This document shows, piece by piece, positions 13,013-23,650 of a stretch of DNA of 64,000 nt. Made by a program: the position numbers and the translations under genes. This stretch comes from Galerina marginata (Eukaryota > Basidiomycota > Agaricomycetes > Agaricales > Galerinaceae): the NCBI GenBank assembly GCA_023014335.1, contig JAECYW010000008.1, positions 1,674,001 to 1,738,000 of the forward strand, given 5' to 3'. Under the pieces are notes generated by a model. It saw only the letters and a list, made by a program, of their open reading frames with translations. It was not told the DNA's origin and made no database searches. Every line of letters begins with the position of its first letter. The first letter of the stretch is position 1.

Positions 13013-13153
13013 GGTAATTAGGAGAGGAACCGCGAACGCTTGATCGAAGAGACGCGTCGACCCTGGAGCGTTATATCCAAACAGACACAAACAAGTCTCC
13101 GCGATTGGCGAGCTCCGAGTTGGTCGTTCAACAACCTTCATCGAGCATCCATC

Positions 13154-13864
13154 ATGGTGAGCTTTCCAGCTTTTCTACTTACTCCTGTTCTGACTCTTTT
13201 ATTGTAGAGCGACAACGCAGGTCTGCAGCCGCTCGATTACTTGTAACGCTTTTCGGTTACTTAACCCTATCGGCAGAATACAAGGAAGCTTTCGCGCTTT
13301 TTGATAAACGGGGAACTGGCGCGGTTCCAAGGGAGACTCTAGGCGACCTCTTACGTGCTCTGGGTCAGAACCCCACTCAGGCTGAAGTTTCGGAGATCGT
13401 GGCAGCCGCCCCACGCGATGGTATGCCTCCCTGTGATCTGCACTGGAACATGTTTAAATCCCCTGTTACTGGTTTTTATCAGTTGATTACAAAACGTTTT
13501 TGACGATCCTGAATCGGCCAGATGGGTTCAAGCCTGCTGGAACTCCCGGTATGTCACCGCTTTTTTCTGGATGGGCTGGATGCATCTGATATACATGAAT
13601 TTTCAGAGGAGTTCATCCGCGGCTTCCAAGTGTTCGACAAAGAAGGGAACGGTTTTATTGGGGCTGGAGAGTTGAGATACGTCCTCACACAACTTGGCGA
13701 AAAGATGACAGACGAGGAGGTCGATGAGCTGCTGAAGGGTGTGCAGATTGGAGCGTGAGTGGCCCGGCATATTCCACTATGTGATGCTTACAGAGTTGCT
13801 TTTTTCTTCCAGGGACGGCAACGTGAACTACGAGTCCTTCGTGCGCACTATTCTCAGCCAGTGA
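13154..13864 (+). CDS. cdc4: Essential myosin light chain, Cdc4-like (EF-hand)
   Basis: A calmodulin-superfamily light chain of about 143 residues, the usual length. In yeasts this protein binds IQ motifs of type II and V myosins and is needed for the cytokinetic ring. Exons by eye: 13154-13156 (ATG alone), 13208-13220, 13277-13420, 13483-13548, 13607-13754 and 13813-13864. The reading is [20 protein letters not shown], then [56 protein letters not shown] and [12 protein letters not shown]. The EF-hand loop residues are mostly degenerate, as in Cdc4; only the [13 protein letters not shown] loop keeps a near-canonical pattern. The first coding exon is only the start codon, and five introns crowd a 0.7-kb gene. 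Stop TGA 13862-13864. Confidence 0.87.
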
Positions 13865-14015
13865 AAGTGTTGTACCTCGTGTGCTCAGTTTCTGTTAATT
13901 TTATCTACGGGTAGCTGCAATAATATATGGACATGTAAGATAGTGGTGATCAAGGTGTTGGCTAGTCCAGGCAGAGACGTGCGAGTGATAATTAATGCAA
14001 CATGGAGCCCCACGG

Positions 14016-15938
14016 CTATTCACTATCTTCTGTATGGTATCCATCATCATCCTCCCCATCCTGCTGTATTGCAGCGCTGCGTCCTCCCTGGACGAGTTCG
14101 ACAACAACTTGTCCACCTCCCTTCAGCTGGTCTACGTCAGAAAGCTTGGCGGCAGGCTTCCAGGGAATTTCCACCCTTGGGTATGCCGAGGCAACACGAA
14201 AACCCCAGTATTGGTCCTGGTGTGTTGAGATGTGGCTTTCCAATGCGCTTTCACCAACACCTTTCAGTCCTGGAAGTGAAACAGGGTCATCCGAGGCTGA
14301 AAATTGTGGTGGAATGAACTGTGAATCCACAAATGCATAAAGAGTAGTCAAGGAGGCGGATTGGGGGAATGACTGAACCACTCGTGCGCCATTTGGAAGT
14401 CGGATGGCGATGCGTAGGGTGCTAGTCACCGAACGCATAGGCTGAGCGTTGACGATCGCGCGCCGTGTCCACCTCCGCCAATCCATCCTGTCGCTTTCCC
14501 TCTGCCGCGCCAGTTCCGCCTCTCTCACCCTTCTCTGCTCGGCTAGGTGCGCCTCGGCTTCAGCCATCCTCCTTGCCTCACGCTCGGCTCTCTCTGCAGC
14601 CATTTTGGCCTCGATGCGCTCCTTGTCACGTCGGGCGGTGTTCTGGAATGCACGGTCTTGTTCTTCCCGGATGTGGCGGTCGCGTTCGCGCTCTCGTTGT
14701 TCGGCCGTGATGCTGTCGAGGAAGGGTTTGACTCGGGGTAGTAGTTGTTGTTCGAGGTGGTCGACTAGGCTTTGGGCGGATGTTGGGCTGGAGGCGGGGA
14801 TGCTCTTGCCTTGGTGCCGGGATAGTACTGTAAGAGAAGGGGGAGAAGTGCTGCTAGAGGAGGATGACGACATGGGGCCGCGACGGGGTTGTAGGGCTAG
14901 GAAAGCGACGAATGGGTATGTAGTGGCTTGTAACTTTTCAGCGGCTATTATTCATTGTTGAGTGGTAGTCAAAAGAAGATATGCAGATAAACTGACCGCT
15001 CCAGGGATCGCGGTCCCTAACGTCCCCTCCCCATACGATAATGTCATTGTCGAAAAGACTTTTTACGAAGATAGGGTCCGTCAAAGTGGAACTAGGTGAA
15101 GCTACTTAGGTATCAACTTCAACGTTGTGTTAGAAGACACTTACCGCTTGAATTCTGGGACATCGTCGTGTTCGTCGCTCACGAGAATGACACACCCTAT
15201 CTTAGCCTCACGCTGGCACATCCGCAGCATGTCCTCGTATGTGGAAATAGTAAAGTCAGGTAGATATTTCCTTCCGTCCTCAGTCTGCCCGTTCGTGCTG
15301 GGCAATCTTGAAGTCAAGGACGACTGGCCTGCGTCGATATTAAGCGAGGATGTCGTACCCCGGGGTGCTTTTGAGCGGCCGATAGATATTGCCCCGGTCT
15401 CCTCTTCCAGGTCTCGCAGCCATCGGTCTGGTCCTCCCCGTGACGTTGGGCGAGGACGCAAGGGGCGGTAGAAGTTGAGGCCCATAAATCGGAACTGCGG
15501 TATAGGAATGCGAAGGATGCCAAAGATGAATCGGAAGAGGCTTGAAATGACATGGAAGGGGAAAGCGAGGAAGGAAAACAGAGGGCGGGTAAGAGCAGAG
15601 GATGACGGCGTATGCTGGAGAGCACATGTCAGCACAGGCAGAGGTATTGAAGGGCAGAGCACGCACCCTCTGACGAGCAGGTTCTCCTTGCTGTGAGTCA
15701 TCTATGTCGAACGTCTCTATCGACGTCGAGGGCGGGGGAATTGCTGAAGTGCCAAAAATGAGCTCGGCGGCTCTCTATCCTCGTGTTAGTGGATTTTGAG
15801 GCTGGAAACAGAGCGACGGACCTGGACGTCCCATCCGACGCTGTCCAGCACGCTCACTGCTACTTCGTCGTCCGCGCCGTTCGTGATTTCTCTGAGCTGC
15901 CCAAGCGCCCGTCGCTGCTCATCGTCGAGGCTGTCCAT
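14016..15938 (-). CDS. UAS-UBX protein, FAF2/UBXD8-like
   Basis: This is an ER- or lipid-droplet-associated p97/Cdc48 adaptor of the FAF2/UBXD8 type (Ubx2/Ucp10 group in yeasts), acting in ER-associated degradation. The start is at 15936-15938, MDSLDDEQRRALGQLREITN, a UBA-like segment ending SVLDSVGWDVQ. It is followed by a hydrophobic hairpin (PLFSFLAFPFHVISSLFRF), a thioredoxin-like UAS domain (MLRMCQREAKIGCVILVSD; DPIFVKSLFDNDIIVWGGDV; TTYPFVAFLAL) and a long charged coiled coil (near 14450-14750 on the DNA). The C-terminal UBX domain contains TSTLRIAIRLPNGARVVQSF and EIPWKPAAKLSDVDQL. The stop is TAG 14016-14018. Domain order and length (about 500 residues) match the family. It is convergent with the light chain gene. 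Confidence 0.87.
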
Positions 15939-16793
15939 AAAGGTGTTATTGTCAATATTGACAAACAGCGGATGCGGTTCACAGTCAAGACAAATAAAAC
16001 CACGTGACACAGCTATAACACTGTAAATAAGTCTGCTTTCGTGTATTAGCTCAGAGGAAGTTGAGAGGAAGAGAACACAAGAAACAAGACTTGTTTCTTG
16101 TGTTTGTGGGAAGAGCTTGACAGCCCAAATTCTGGGACAGGCAAGCTCTGAATGTGGGTATGCAGTCCGATTTTCGAACCAAACATGTTGTACCAAATGC
16201 AAGGGGGCACCGGGAAAAAAAATCTGTACCTAGGGTCGATATTTTGGCCCGATACTGGTGTTGGTGAGGTGAAAAATAAATAAATAAAATAAAAAGTCGA
16301 AAAAGCGAAAAAGGAAAGAGAAGGAAAGGGAAAGTACCAGAGAATACTTTTCTCGACTCTGTGCAGCTGAGCAATTGTGAAACACAATGCAGACAGGGTC
16401 CTTTGTAGCACAGCGGCCTCCAAGAGATAGCCAAAAAACCGCGCAAAAACGGATAGAAAAGGGTCAGAAAAGGGTCCAAATGCCTTTTTCCAACATGGAT
16501 TCTCGCTTAGATCTTGCCTTGATGGCAACAGATTGTATCTGAAGGCAAGCTGGAGAGCTGGATACTCGCTTAGATTTTGGGCTGGCTCGTTGGGACATGG
16601 AAATCTCTGGCCTTGCATTTCACCATGTACTTAGTTTTCATACATCACTACACATCACTCTTGAGACCTCTGTTTTTGACGGACTCCTTTCACATTCTGC
16701 AGCTGACAATCTGGTGGAGGTAATATTTAGATTTAAACAACAAACTTATGTACTGTACTGTAAGTTGTAAAATAAAATGCTGCTGAACAATTC
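15939..16793. other. Intergenic, AT-rich, no gene seen
   Basis: Upstream region of the FAF2-like gene. Overlapping short frames are present but none shows protein-like motifs. One perfect 27-base hairpin (13-base arms around a single A, near 16077-16103, arm CACAAGAAACAAG) is present. Nothing else recognised. Confidence 0.55.
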
Positions 16794-16801
16794 CACCCAC
16801 T

Positions 16802-17422
16802 TAGTGATGCCGAAGTTCAGTTCAGTCCGGTTCAGCGCCATTTTTTCTGAACCGTGAACTGGACCTTCTGTTCGGTTCAGGTAAAATGCTGAACCTTGGA
16901 CTGAACCGTCGGTTCTGGTCCAGTTCAGGTTCGAACACGTTCAAACTCATTTAATTCAGGATAAATTCTAATTATTTAACCTCAGCCTAAAACATTTCCA
17001 ATTGTATCCATCTTGTTTCTGAGGATATGATAAGATGGTAGTTTTATTTTTAGCGGGTTTCTCTGCTAGTTTCTTGCCACTTTACATGAATTGGTGGTCG
17101 GATTTTTATTTCGGCATTGGGCCGGCGGTGCGGTCAAGCCCATATTTGGTGTTCCCAGATCAATCTGCATTGTGCAACTTAGCAACTGCAAAGTCCTGAC
17201 CAAGTCAACGTCCTGACAGACAAATGTTCCATACAAGGTGAGAAATCTTCCGAAAAGTTCCTCCCAGTATCTTCAGTTCAGTTCAGGTTCCCCCTAGCCT
17301 GAACCTCGAACTGGACTTCACGTTTGGTTCAGTGCCTTTGCTGAACTTTGAACTGAACTTTGCGTTCAGTTCAAGAAGTTCAGGTTCAAACTTCGGTTCT
17401 GGACTGAACTTCGGCATCACTA
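16802..17422. mobile_element. hAT-type non-autonomous element, 621 bases
   Basis: The ends are inverted: TAGTGATGCCGAAGTTCAGT at 16802 and its complement ending GGCATCACTA at 17422. The element is flanked by an exact 8-base duplication CACCCACT (16794-16801 and 17423-17430). Eight-base duplications and TAGTG/CAGTG-type ends with GATGCC are typical of hAT transposons. There is no transposase frame. Both sub-terminal regions are packed with GTTCA/TGAAC repeats (16810-16940 and 17272-17412), which could be transposase-binding arrays. Confidence 0.8.
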
Positions 17423-17430
17423 CACCCACT

Positions 17431-18186
17431 GTCAGCCTTTTCTTGACATCAGAGACTAGCAGATACTGACACATCATCAGGCAATGGTCATGACAGAAAC
17501 CTAATACAAATAATGACTAGATTGACTTCAACATGAGTCCAGGAACCTGATTTTCGGTGAAGAATTGACAAAGATACACTCAAATTCAATGATTTTGACA
17601 AATTTGAGTGTATCTTCGTCAATTCTTCACGGTTTTCAAAGTTTCTTGACGCATTTTGACTGCTAAAATAGCGCGGGCTTGAGGGAGCAATTCTGGCTGA
17701 TGCAAGTATGAGTCCAAGCAGAGCAACGTGGAACAAAAGGCTTACCTGCATCGTGTGCCGAAGTCACACGCATGACTTATGTAATCCCGAGTATCAGTGT
17801 CAAGTATCTCTCACAGTCATGGGATACTGGCCAATATTTTTGGTAGAGGCTCAAACACTGGACTAACTAACTTATGTAATCAGGCACATGTCTAAATATA
17901 GTAATTTGATGTCATTGCTTTGTTTGCTTTTCTCCACGTCCTGAACCAGATGCCTCACAAGCTGCACAAGCCCAATTTCGGGGTTCAAGTTCAAGTTCTA
18001 CACACTCAAGGTGATACTGGATGGTTTTTTGAGTAAGCAAATCAATTACTGCTCAAAATATACCCTACTTACCCATTGAGTCTTGCAGCCAGTGTGTTTG
18101 CATCTGAGCACCCCGCTCATTGAACCATTGAGAACCAGTCCACATAGGCACCTGTCAAGTGCTAGTTTGCGTTGAGCACTTATCAC
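17431..18186. other. Intergenic stretch with a 74-base hairpin
   Basis: No gene recognised. A near-perfect inverted repeat at 17557-17630 (arms of about 30 bases, arm start GTGAAGAATTGACAAAGATA, one mismatch, 14-base loop) is the only structured element; it could be a very short MITE or a transcribed hairpin. Confidence 0.55.
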
Positions 18187-18905
18187 TCCCCCCCGCATTC
18201 CTGGTGGAATCCAGTGGAATTCACTCATTCCTGTGGAATGCTGAGGAATGCTACTATGGCAGAGAGCCCTGCCAAATTGTCATTCCTGTGGCACCCTATT
18301 CCTGTGGAATGAGACCAAATTCCTCTTTTGGAAGAGGAACAGGCCACTGGAATGGAGAGGAGTGGAATCCACCAGCTAAATAAGACGTAAATATTTAATT
18401 TTCAGTGCTTATTTAATATATTTGGGACTATTTGTGTACAATACTGATAGGTCTGAGTCTTAAAAAAATACTCACAGTAGAAATATTCAATTTACTTAAG
18501 TATTACCTAATATACAGCCATTCCTCTTGTTGTTTTTTAGAAAAAAGAAATACAAATAAAACAAGGATATAGGCTATTTATACACTTTATAAACAAAACC
18601 AAACATTGTAACACATCAAAAACTGTTATTTGGACACCTTTCTAAACAGACAATCTATATTTGGAAAAAAAAAAATTCAAAGACTCGTGTTTTTTCATGT
18701 TTTTTGGGTTTTTCTCGTCATCGGAAGCAGCTAGTCACATGATTTCCAGTACTTTTCATTCCCCCACTGATTCCCTAGGAATGGCAGGATTCCCTGTGGA
18801 ATCGAGGGAATTCCTCAGGGATTCCCTCCATTTCCTCTATTCCTGTGGATTCCTAGAATTCCCTGAGGATTCCCCAAGAAATACAGGGAATAGAGGTGGA
18901 GTACA
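18187..18905. repeat. ATTCC/GGAAT-rich repeat blocks
   Basis: Two blocks (about 18187-18378 and 18758-18905) consist mostly of short ATTCC and GGAAT words on both strands. The first is bounded by an inverted pair (CTGGTGGAATCCAGTGG near 18201 and CCACTGG...GGAATCCACCAG near 18345-18378). A third block of the same type lies at 21545-21727. The layout resembles the GTTCA-rich ends of the hAT element at 16802, so these may be ends of a related, decayed transposon family. The intervening 18385-18757 is AT-rich without genes. Confidence 0.5.
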
Positions 18906-19129
18906 GGACATATACTACCAATCTTGCCTGTCAAGTTTCCTATATTTCTAATTATCTCTTATTTTAATATATGTCAATCATAATTTATTACTGATATTAA
19001 ATACACTATGTTACAATTACCTGTAGTAAATTATTCTACTTCCTATTTAACTGTATTTACATCAGGGGGAGGGGACTCAATGACATCTTACATGGCAAAG
19101 CAAGCACCTCTTGCTGCTACCTTGATGTG

Positions 19130-20050
19130 TAAATAATGGTAAGTTGCCCAAAGGGCTCTATGCATCAGATAGGTATTCTGCCCAAGACTGTAAGTTGTCC
19201 ATATACTACTATTTGGCTCATATCTCAATGAGGAAAGAAGACACAGCCACGATTTTGATGGATTCAGGGACACGTTGCTGATTACGTCATTTTTTGTCAG
19301 AGGCGCAGCCACATCCGAGCACATCCTGGAAAGGCTTGGCAAACTGGCCTCACTTTTTGACAGCTTGGGCAGTTTACCAAGCCATTTCCAAATGTGCTCG
19401 GATGTGGCTGTGCCATTAATAAAAAATGTGCGGCCAAGCCATCTGACCCTGAATCCATCAAAATTTTGTGCCTAGCTATTTTTCCCACAGATAAAAATGC
19501 AAAAAACTGAAAAAAGCCAGCGGTGAGAAATTTTGGCTGACAGGAAAATTTCCCAAAAAGGAAAGAGGGTCTCAAAAGAATGTAATCTATTTTTAGACTC
19601 TATTAAAATTTAAATCACATGACTAGGTACCTTTCTCATTAAGATATAAGACTTTTACTGTTAATTAATAAATTAAAGAACTTAGCACAAATGCTGCTAA
19701 GTCCAAAGTTAGCTGGCTGACTAAATACTGCTATTTTAGGCAATTGCATCTTGATTGCCTTTTATATCATAGATGGAGTGGCCTGAGAGCTTTTATTTAT
19801 ATTTGTTTACATTTGAGGCCATAAAATTACATAAATGTGCGACAAGCATGTCAATAGAGGCAAATTCAAAGTCATGTGATCTCAATTGATGCCATCAATC
19901 ACCAAATAAATATATTTATTTTTTCTGTACGTAAGCCATGTTGTCGTACGACGTAGTCTAACAAATATGCAGGCTGTTGGTAAACTGCCCAACATGGTCA
20001 ACTTACCTATCTGATGCATGAGCCTCTTTGGGCACTTTACCTACCTGATG
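19130..20050. repeat. Fold-back element, GATGCATCAGATAGG family
   Basis: The left end (TGCATCAGATAGGTA around 19160) recurs inverted at the right end (TACCTATCTGATGCA around 20005), with flanking GCCCAAAG / CTTTGGGC words. A second internal inverted pair contains CACATCCGAGCACAT (19312) and ATGTGCTCGGATGTGGCTG (19393). Interior words are shared with the element at 35490-36955, so they belong to one family. There is no coding capacity. Confidence 0.65.
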
Positions 20051-21544
20051 TCTTCAACTAGCGGCATAGGCTGAAGCAAGAGTCAGAGGGGAGGGGAGGG
20101 TAGGGGAGGGGGGCTGTACAGTAAAACACAGAAACGGCGGGGCTCCTAACACAGCCCGTGGGCAGTGGGTACAGAACGGGGGCCACCGCTGCGTTGAGTC
20201 CCAACAGATAGTGTTGGGCACTGGTTGGGAAACAGGTCGGCATGGGGAGTGGGCGTAGGTAATGGTGTGAATCGGCGTCGCGGGAGTTCCAGTGCACGGG
20301 CTGTGCATGTCGTCTGCAACCAGGTGGCTGTAGGGAGTTGAAAGAAGGGGGGGTGACGGGCAGTCGCAGGTTCCCTACGCCGTGGTGCTGTGCGAGAGGG
20401 CGGCGGGTGATGCATCGCATCGTGAAACAGCAGGGCTTTGGGTCGGTGGTTTTGAATGGGCGCCGTGGGAGTCCCAGTGCATGGGTGGTGCCTGTCAACT
20501 GTGAAAGCCTGGCTGTAGACGTAGGAGGAGAGGAACGGCACCCCGTCGCAAACCGATGAAGGTTAGGGCCTAGAGGCCCATGAGGTGCTGTTGGTGCAGA
20601 ACAGCGGCGGTAGGGCTCAACGAGGCTGTCGTTAGTTCAAAACGGCAGCGGGAGCATTGATGCCTGCGCTGGGGTGTCAACAAGAGCATGGGGTGGGTTG
20701 AAATGGGGCTGGTGGTGCTTACCGGGCATCCCTTGACCTACTCGCTACTCGTACGCTGCTGCTATGTGGCAGATCCGCAGTTCGCCATCTCGCATGCCTG
20801 TGACGTGGCAATTGCAATGGGCTGGCGGTCGTTTGACGTGGTGCCAGCGGTCGTGGGCGTGTCATTCGACGTGGCGCAGGCGAGGAGGACGAAGTAGGTT
20901 CTGTGGGGAGTGGCTGTTGCTGGATCAAAACAGCGGCGCCTGGGGTTGCGGTGGCTCCCCGTCGGCTCGAAATGGGTTCGGGGGGCGACGTGGCCGCTGT
21001 TGGTTCAAAACAGTGGCAGAGGCGTCGATCTGGGGTCGACATGGCAGCTTCGAACCAGCTGACGGTGTTGGGGCGGGCCGATGTGGCTGCCTCGGGTTGA
21101 AACGGCAGCGGACGGGTTCGAGGGGGGTGCTGGGGTTTCAACGAGGGTGCGGGATGTGTGGATAGGTTCGGGGGTGCTTACCGGGCATCTGGGCCCTTTC
21201 CCCTCACTCTGTAAGCCGCTGCAACGTGGCAGACACGCTTTTCGCCCTCATGGACCCTTGACGTGGCAGTCGCGACGGGGTAGCAAGACATGCGGAGTCG
21301 TGGTGGCGGGGTCGGGGACGTTCTACGGTGCGGGCAACGCGACGTGGCGGGGTCTGTGATGTGGCGGGGTTGACATGGTGCCAGGGAGTCGTGAGCGCGC
21401 TGGTCGACGTGGGGGTGGAAAGTCGAGGGTACAGGAGGGAGGGGAGGGGAGGATAGTGGTGGTTGAAAAGAAAGAAACCGGCACGGCGTGGCGGAATCAA
21501 CAAGCACGGGCGGTGGGAATGTTATGTAATCGTTGATGTAGCTC
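20051..21544. other. GC-rich block with diverged direct repeats
   Basis: An abrupt shift to G-rich sequence on the plus strand. Long overlapping frames on the minus strand are proline/serine/threonine/histidine-rich compositional artefacts without domains. A diverged direct repeat about 458 bases apart is visible: GGTGCTTACCGGGCATC begins at about 20714 and again at about 21172, each followed by GTGGCAGA, TTCGCC and GACGTGGCA at similar spacing. I see no gene. It resembles the GC-rich blocks at 51.7-57.5 kb in composition. Confidence 0.5.
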
Positions 21545-21727
21545 GCTATTCTGCTGTGGAATCCCACTGAATTCCCCATTCCGGACGTTCCACGCCGGAT
21601 TCCACCAGATTATAGCCCACAGAATTGGGGCTTTTGGCTGGTCCCCCTGCCAGTCCGATTCTGGCAGGAATCCGCAGAATTGCAATATTCCGGCCGGAAT
21701 CCTGCAGGAATCAGTGGGGCATCACTA
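21545..21727. repeat. ATTCC-rich block ending GGGGCATCACTA
   Basis: This block has the same short ATTCC/GGAAT word structure as 18187-18905. Its right edge GGGGCATCACTA (about 21716-21727) reads, on the minus strand, TAGTGATGCCCC, close to the terminal sequence of the hAT element at 16802. It may be the right end of a related element; the matching left end was not identified with confidence. Confidence 0.45.
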
Positions 21728-23650
21728 AGACCTCATGATTTCAACTGATATATGATTTTTAGATCAGGCTGCATGGTTACTATTTTTGGCAAAAAGTTCC
21801 CACGGTATGTAAATCTGCCTAAATATAGCAATAGAATCCTACAAAAATTATGGCATATTTATATTTGGAATCTCCTGAAAATTCTGAATCCGATGATACC
21901 CTATTGACCCTGAATTTCCCACCTACAGATCATGTAAAATATATATATTTAATAGGCCAGAGGGTATATATAGTAATTAGTTTTGGATTTTTCAAAGGAC
22001 CAATGGTGAAGTGGTTAAAATGTCTGTGGCTATTGCTATGGACAGGTCTTGGGTTCAATTCATGCTTATGCATGTTATTTTATTCCTGGACTTGTTCAAG
22101 TACAAGTCAGATGTCTTAAGTAGAGTTATTTCTTATGATTTACAGTCACACACCAGTCCTCAATTTACAACGTAAATTATGCGAACCCCCGGATTCCCTT
22201 CGATCTGCAATTTATCGCGCCAATGCTCCTCTTCGCTTCGTGCTCCTCTGCTGATCTATCTTGTAGCTCGCCTATGCTCCTCTTCGCTTCCGACTCTTGT
22301 GTTTGATGTCCATCATAAAATAGACGCTGAGAGATGATCTGAGTCTCCGACGGTAGAATACAGCTCAAAGAGATATGTAAGGTATTGGACTCTAGCTGCG
22401 TATGTATACCTAATACAAAAATCTACAGTTTGAACTGCACATAAGGTATACCTAATGTTACAAAAGTACAGGTAAAACAGAGGGAAAAAATTCAAATATC
22501 AAGCTCCTTACTCGGTCCTGGTGCACTGCCGGGGATGTTGCTAGTAACACAGACTGGTTTTGAGATGTACCTCTGTCAATAGATTTACCTGTGGCATGCT
22601 GACTGGGAAAAGTTGCTGCTGACTTTTCCTGACATGTTGATGATGGGTGGATAATCAACAAATTTAATGGTGGAGAAACCCATTGACCATGTATAAGCAG
22701 AGAACATCGTTTACAAATTGTGGTCCCGACTCCAAGTCCACATCTCTCACAGAGCAAGGCCACAGTGGTACATCATGACACGCGGAGATACAGTAGCACC
22801 TGAATAAGACTCCCATTCAAGTTGGCAGTTACAGGAAATACAATGACCCTGCTGGACCATTGACTCGGACAGCAGCATCACTGTAGTGGCATTACTTTTA
22901 TTCTTACAAAGAAAGACTGCCCCCACCTGCTTGAATTTAACAGTGAGTTTGAGAGTGAACAGAGGTTCACTCTCAGTCCCTTTACTAGGTCTTACTGGTT
23001 CAAGTATTGATTATTGCCAGTGCAACTTACCATCTGTAATAAATCTGGAATAGTTGACTCCTTCTAGTCGGTTAGCTTGTAGATCTGATATCTAGATCCT
23101 GCAAATTGAGGTCCCTGCAAACATTAGAATAAGATCTGGCTTACTTACTTTCCTGTGCCAAATAAGATCGTTCGTAAATCAGTGATCGGCATTGCAGCCA
23201 CACCTCAGGCTCAGTATAGGCTCGCCAGCTCGGTTTGGCTCATCTCTGTAAATCCTGTAAATCAGGCCAATTTACTGTAAATTGCTTGCACATAAGTTCT
23301 TATGAGTTCTTATGTCTGCCAATGCACATCTTATTGGTAGCCAAGCTGGTTCTTAATTTTGGTTCTTAATTTGAAGATGCCTGACGCGATGTGCATCAGT
23401 CACGTGGAAAGTCAGTTGTGATTTCTCACTGTCAGTTGCTGTTGATAGCGCGTAAGTGGGCATTGCGCTCTGAGTATAACGCAACCATGTCCCTTGTTCA
23501 ACTTCCTTCCATGACTCTGACCATGCTCGCCAACCAGAAGAGGGAGCATAATTCTAGATTTCAAAATCCCCTTTCTGCTAATGAGCTTTTCCCACTTTGA
23601 TCAAGGTCTCAGACCTCCAACTTCACTTCAAACCCTCAACATCTTTCAAG
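21728..23650. other. Intergenic, with a cysteine-rich coding remnant near 22540-22930
   Basis: Mostly AT-rich without genes. On the minus strand, about 22750-22930 reads FLCKNKSNATTVMLL and then HCISCNCQLEW, ending MYHCGLAL with a stop. A second minus frame right beside it reads MALLCERCGLGVGTTICKRC. The two frames together look like one broken zinc-binding domain (CxxCxC, CxxCG, CxxC), but I do not recognise the family and call it a remnant. A 24-base hairpin (GAGAGTGAAC / GTTCACTCTC) sits at 22953-22976. Confidence 0.4.

Noticed and set aside
14449..14961. Plus-strand frame antisense to the FAF2-like gene
   Set aside because: Shadow of the charged coiled coil on the minus strand.
20054..21579. 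Many long minus- and plus-strand frames in the GC-rich block
   Set aside because: Proline/serine/arginine/histidine-rich in several registers at once, as expected from GC-rich repeats; no motif found.
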